From CAIWHR01 sp963823215 (GTDB lineage Bacteria; Pseudomonadota; Gammaproteobacteria; Burkholderiales; Casimicrobiaceae): a stretch of DNA of 64,000 nucleotides. The stretch lies in assembly GCA_963823215.1 (NCBI GenBank), contig CAWGKT010000017.1:372001-436000 (forward strand). The letters are read 5' to 3'. Position 1 is the stretch's first letter. Each line of letters opens with the position of its first letter. The notes beneath the pieces are model-generated. The model had not been told where the DNA came from, ran no database searches, and saw nothing but the letters and a program-made list of their open reading frames with translations. A program made the position numbers and the translations under genes. Shown piece by piece: positions 63,139-64,000 of the stretch.

Positions 63139-64000
63139 TCACAGGACTTCGGCGGCGGCGTCAAATACGGCCTCGGCCGCCGCAAGATCCTCGAGCGCGA
63201 AGCCGACGGACTTGAAGACGGTGATTTCGTCCGCGCGCGTGCGGCCCGGGTGCCGACCGCGCGCGAGGTCGGCGAGGTCGGCGGCGATGGGTTCCGCGCC
63301 GATTGCGCCGCTCGCGATCGCCTGGACGATGTCGCCTCCTTCGGCGAGCGCAGCGGCGCGATGGTCGACGACCACGAGATCCGCGCGGGCAATCGCCGCA
63401 TCGTCGGTCTCGCGCATGTTTGCGCGTTGAACGCGCCGATCAGATCGAGATGCACGCCCGGCGCGAGCCACGCGCCGAGCACGAGCGGCACTGTCGACAG
63501 CGTCGCGCAGCAGACGATGTCGGCGCTGCGCACCGCGCCCTCGAGGTCGCGAATCGCGGTGACCGGCAGGCCGTCCTCCTGCATCGCGGCGGCCGTCGCC
63601 CGCGCGTGTTCCGGCGTGCGGCTCCACAGGCTCACGCGCTCGATCGGCCGGACCAGCGCATGGGCTTCGACGAGTCCGCGCGCGAGCCGGCCCGACCCGA
63701 CCAGCACCAGATGCCGCGCGTCGGCGCGCGCGAGACGGCCCGCCGCGTAGGCGGAAGCGCCGGCCGTGCGGCGCGCGGTGATCTCCTCGCCGTCGAAGAG
63801 GGCCAGCGGCGCGCCGTTGCACGCGTCGAACAGCGCATAGACGGCACCCACGGCACGCTCGTTGCGCGCGGCGTTGCCCGGGAATACGGTGACCAGCTTC
63901 ACGCCCATCCGTCCGCCGGCACGCCACGCGGGCATCAGCAGCAGCGACGCCGTCGGCTCGCCGGGCACTTCAATCGGATGAGCGGTGCGCAGCGGTGCGG
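63139..64000 (-). CDS. Ornithine cyclodeaminase/mu-crystallin family protein, partial (one frameshift)
   Basis: The 5' end lies beyond the window. The visible part begins near the substrate loop (MGVKLVTVFPGNAARNERAV), then LFDACNGAPLALFDGEEITA and TAGASAYAAGRLARADARHL, with the NAD motif LVLVGSGRLARGLVEAH (GxGxxA-like). The catalytic GAFNAQ near 63430 corresponds to the GSH/GAF motif, where the frame changes. It continues MRETDDAAIARADLVVVDHR and ends KSVGFALEDLAAAEAVFDAA. The family includes ornithine cyclodeaminase, alanine dehydrogenase and ketimine reductase; the exact substrate is unknown. Confidence 0.86.

Noticed and set aside
1..64000. CRISPR array, rRNA or tRNA genes
   Set aside because: No regularly spaced direct repeats and no rRNA or tRNA-like sequence were recognised. 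Absence by eye is not proof for tRNAs.

Overview
The window looks like chromosome of a high-GC betaproteobacterium, probably Burkholderiales near Comamonadaceae. The evidence is two Bug-type (tripartite tricarboxylate) substrate-binding proteins with a TctA/TctB pair, a class I PHA synthase, ThrH, and an intergenic GC-rich repeat (43620-43697 and 62633-62789) that I recall as common in Comamonadaceae. No rRNA, tRNA or CRISPR array was recognised. The taxon is inference.

Layout. 0-3.6 kb: a 5'-cut sulfatase, an amino-acid-binding-protein remnant, a secreted DUF4214 protein and a coupled pair of small unknown genes. 3.7-18.2 kb: two 1699-bp IS1182-family copies, apparently identical and in inverted orientation, bracket 11.1 kb. 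That interval holds an IS5 element with a clear CTAG duplication, a GNAT gene, a minus-strand operon of overlapping genes (truncated gnd, zwf, HAD phosphatase, tal, pgm, glgP) for glycogen breakdown and the oxidative pentose phosphate route, a GIY-YIG gene and a DUF6481 gene. 18.2-24 kb: a lone receiver-domain protein, a hemerythrin-like protein, an IS110 transposase, and an IS3-family element split by a second, decayed IS110 element. 24-29.5 kb: RNase D-like exonuclease, HAD hydrolase, cytochrome P450, ABC-type binding protein, universal stress protein and a 227-bp MITE-like structure.

29.5-35.5 kb holds a minus-strand catabolic cluster: pirin, HMG-CoA-lyase-like enzyme, class III CoA-transferase, Bug receptor, and a single-chain aconitase/LeuCD-like hydratase with the swivel domain first. 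Together they suggest uptake, hydration or isomerisation, CoA activation and aldol cleavage of a branched di- or tricarboxylate such as citraconate/citramalate. 35.7-38 kb: DAHP synthase, ThrH and a small unknown. 38-45.9 kb holds a plus-strand cluster: Bug receptor, TctB, TctA, two Gfo/Idh/MocA oxidoreductases, a DUF993 protein and a TIM-barrel isomerase/epimerase. It is probably a transport and oxidation route for a sugar or cyclitol derivative.

46-64 kb is mostly core or household material: HNH endonuclease, amidase, cysteine synthase, DNA polymerase IV, orphan HicA-like protein, release factor 3, two secreted low-complexity proteins, a lipoprotein hydrolase, a YecA-type SEC-C protein, a LysR/DoxX/DOPA-dioxygenase divergon, PhaC, a small acetyltransferase, a TGS-domain GTPase, a HigA-like fragment and an ornithine-cyclodeaminase-family gene cut by the window end.

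About twenty genes, mainly in 10-13, 16, 38-51 and 55-64 kb, are interrupted by one-base frame changes although their whole family sequence is present in successive frames. I treat these as CDS with probable sequencing indels and give full spans. The label pseudogene is kept for genes that lack parts or are clear IS relics.
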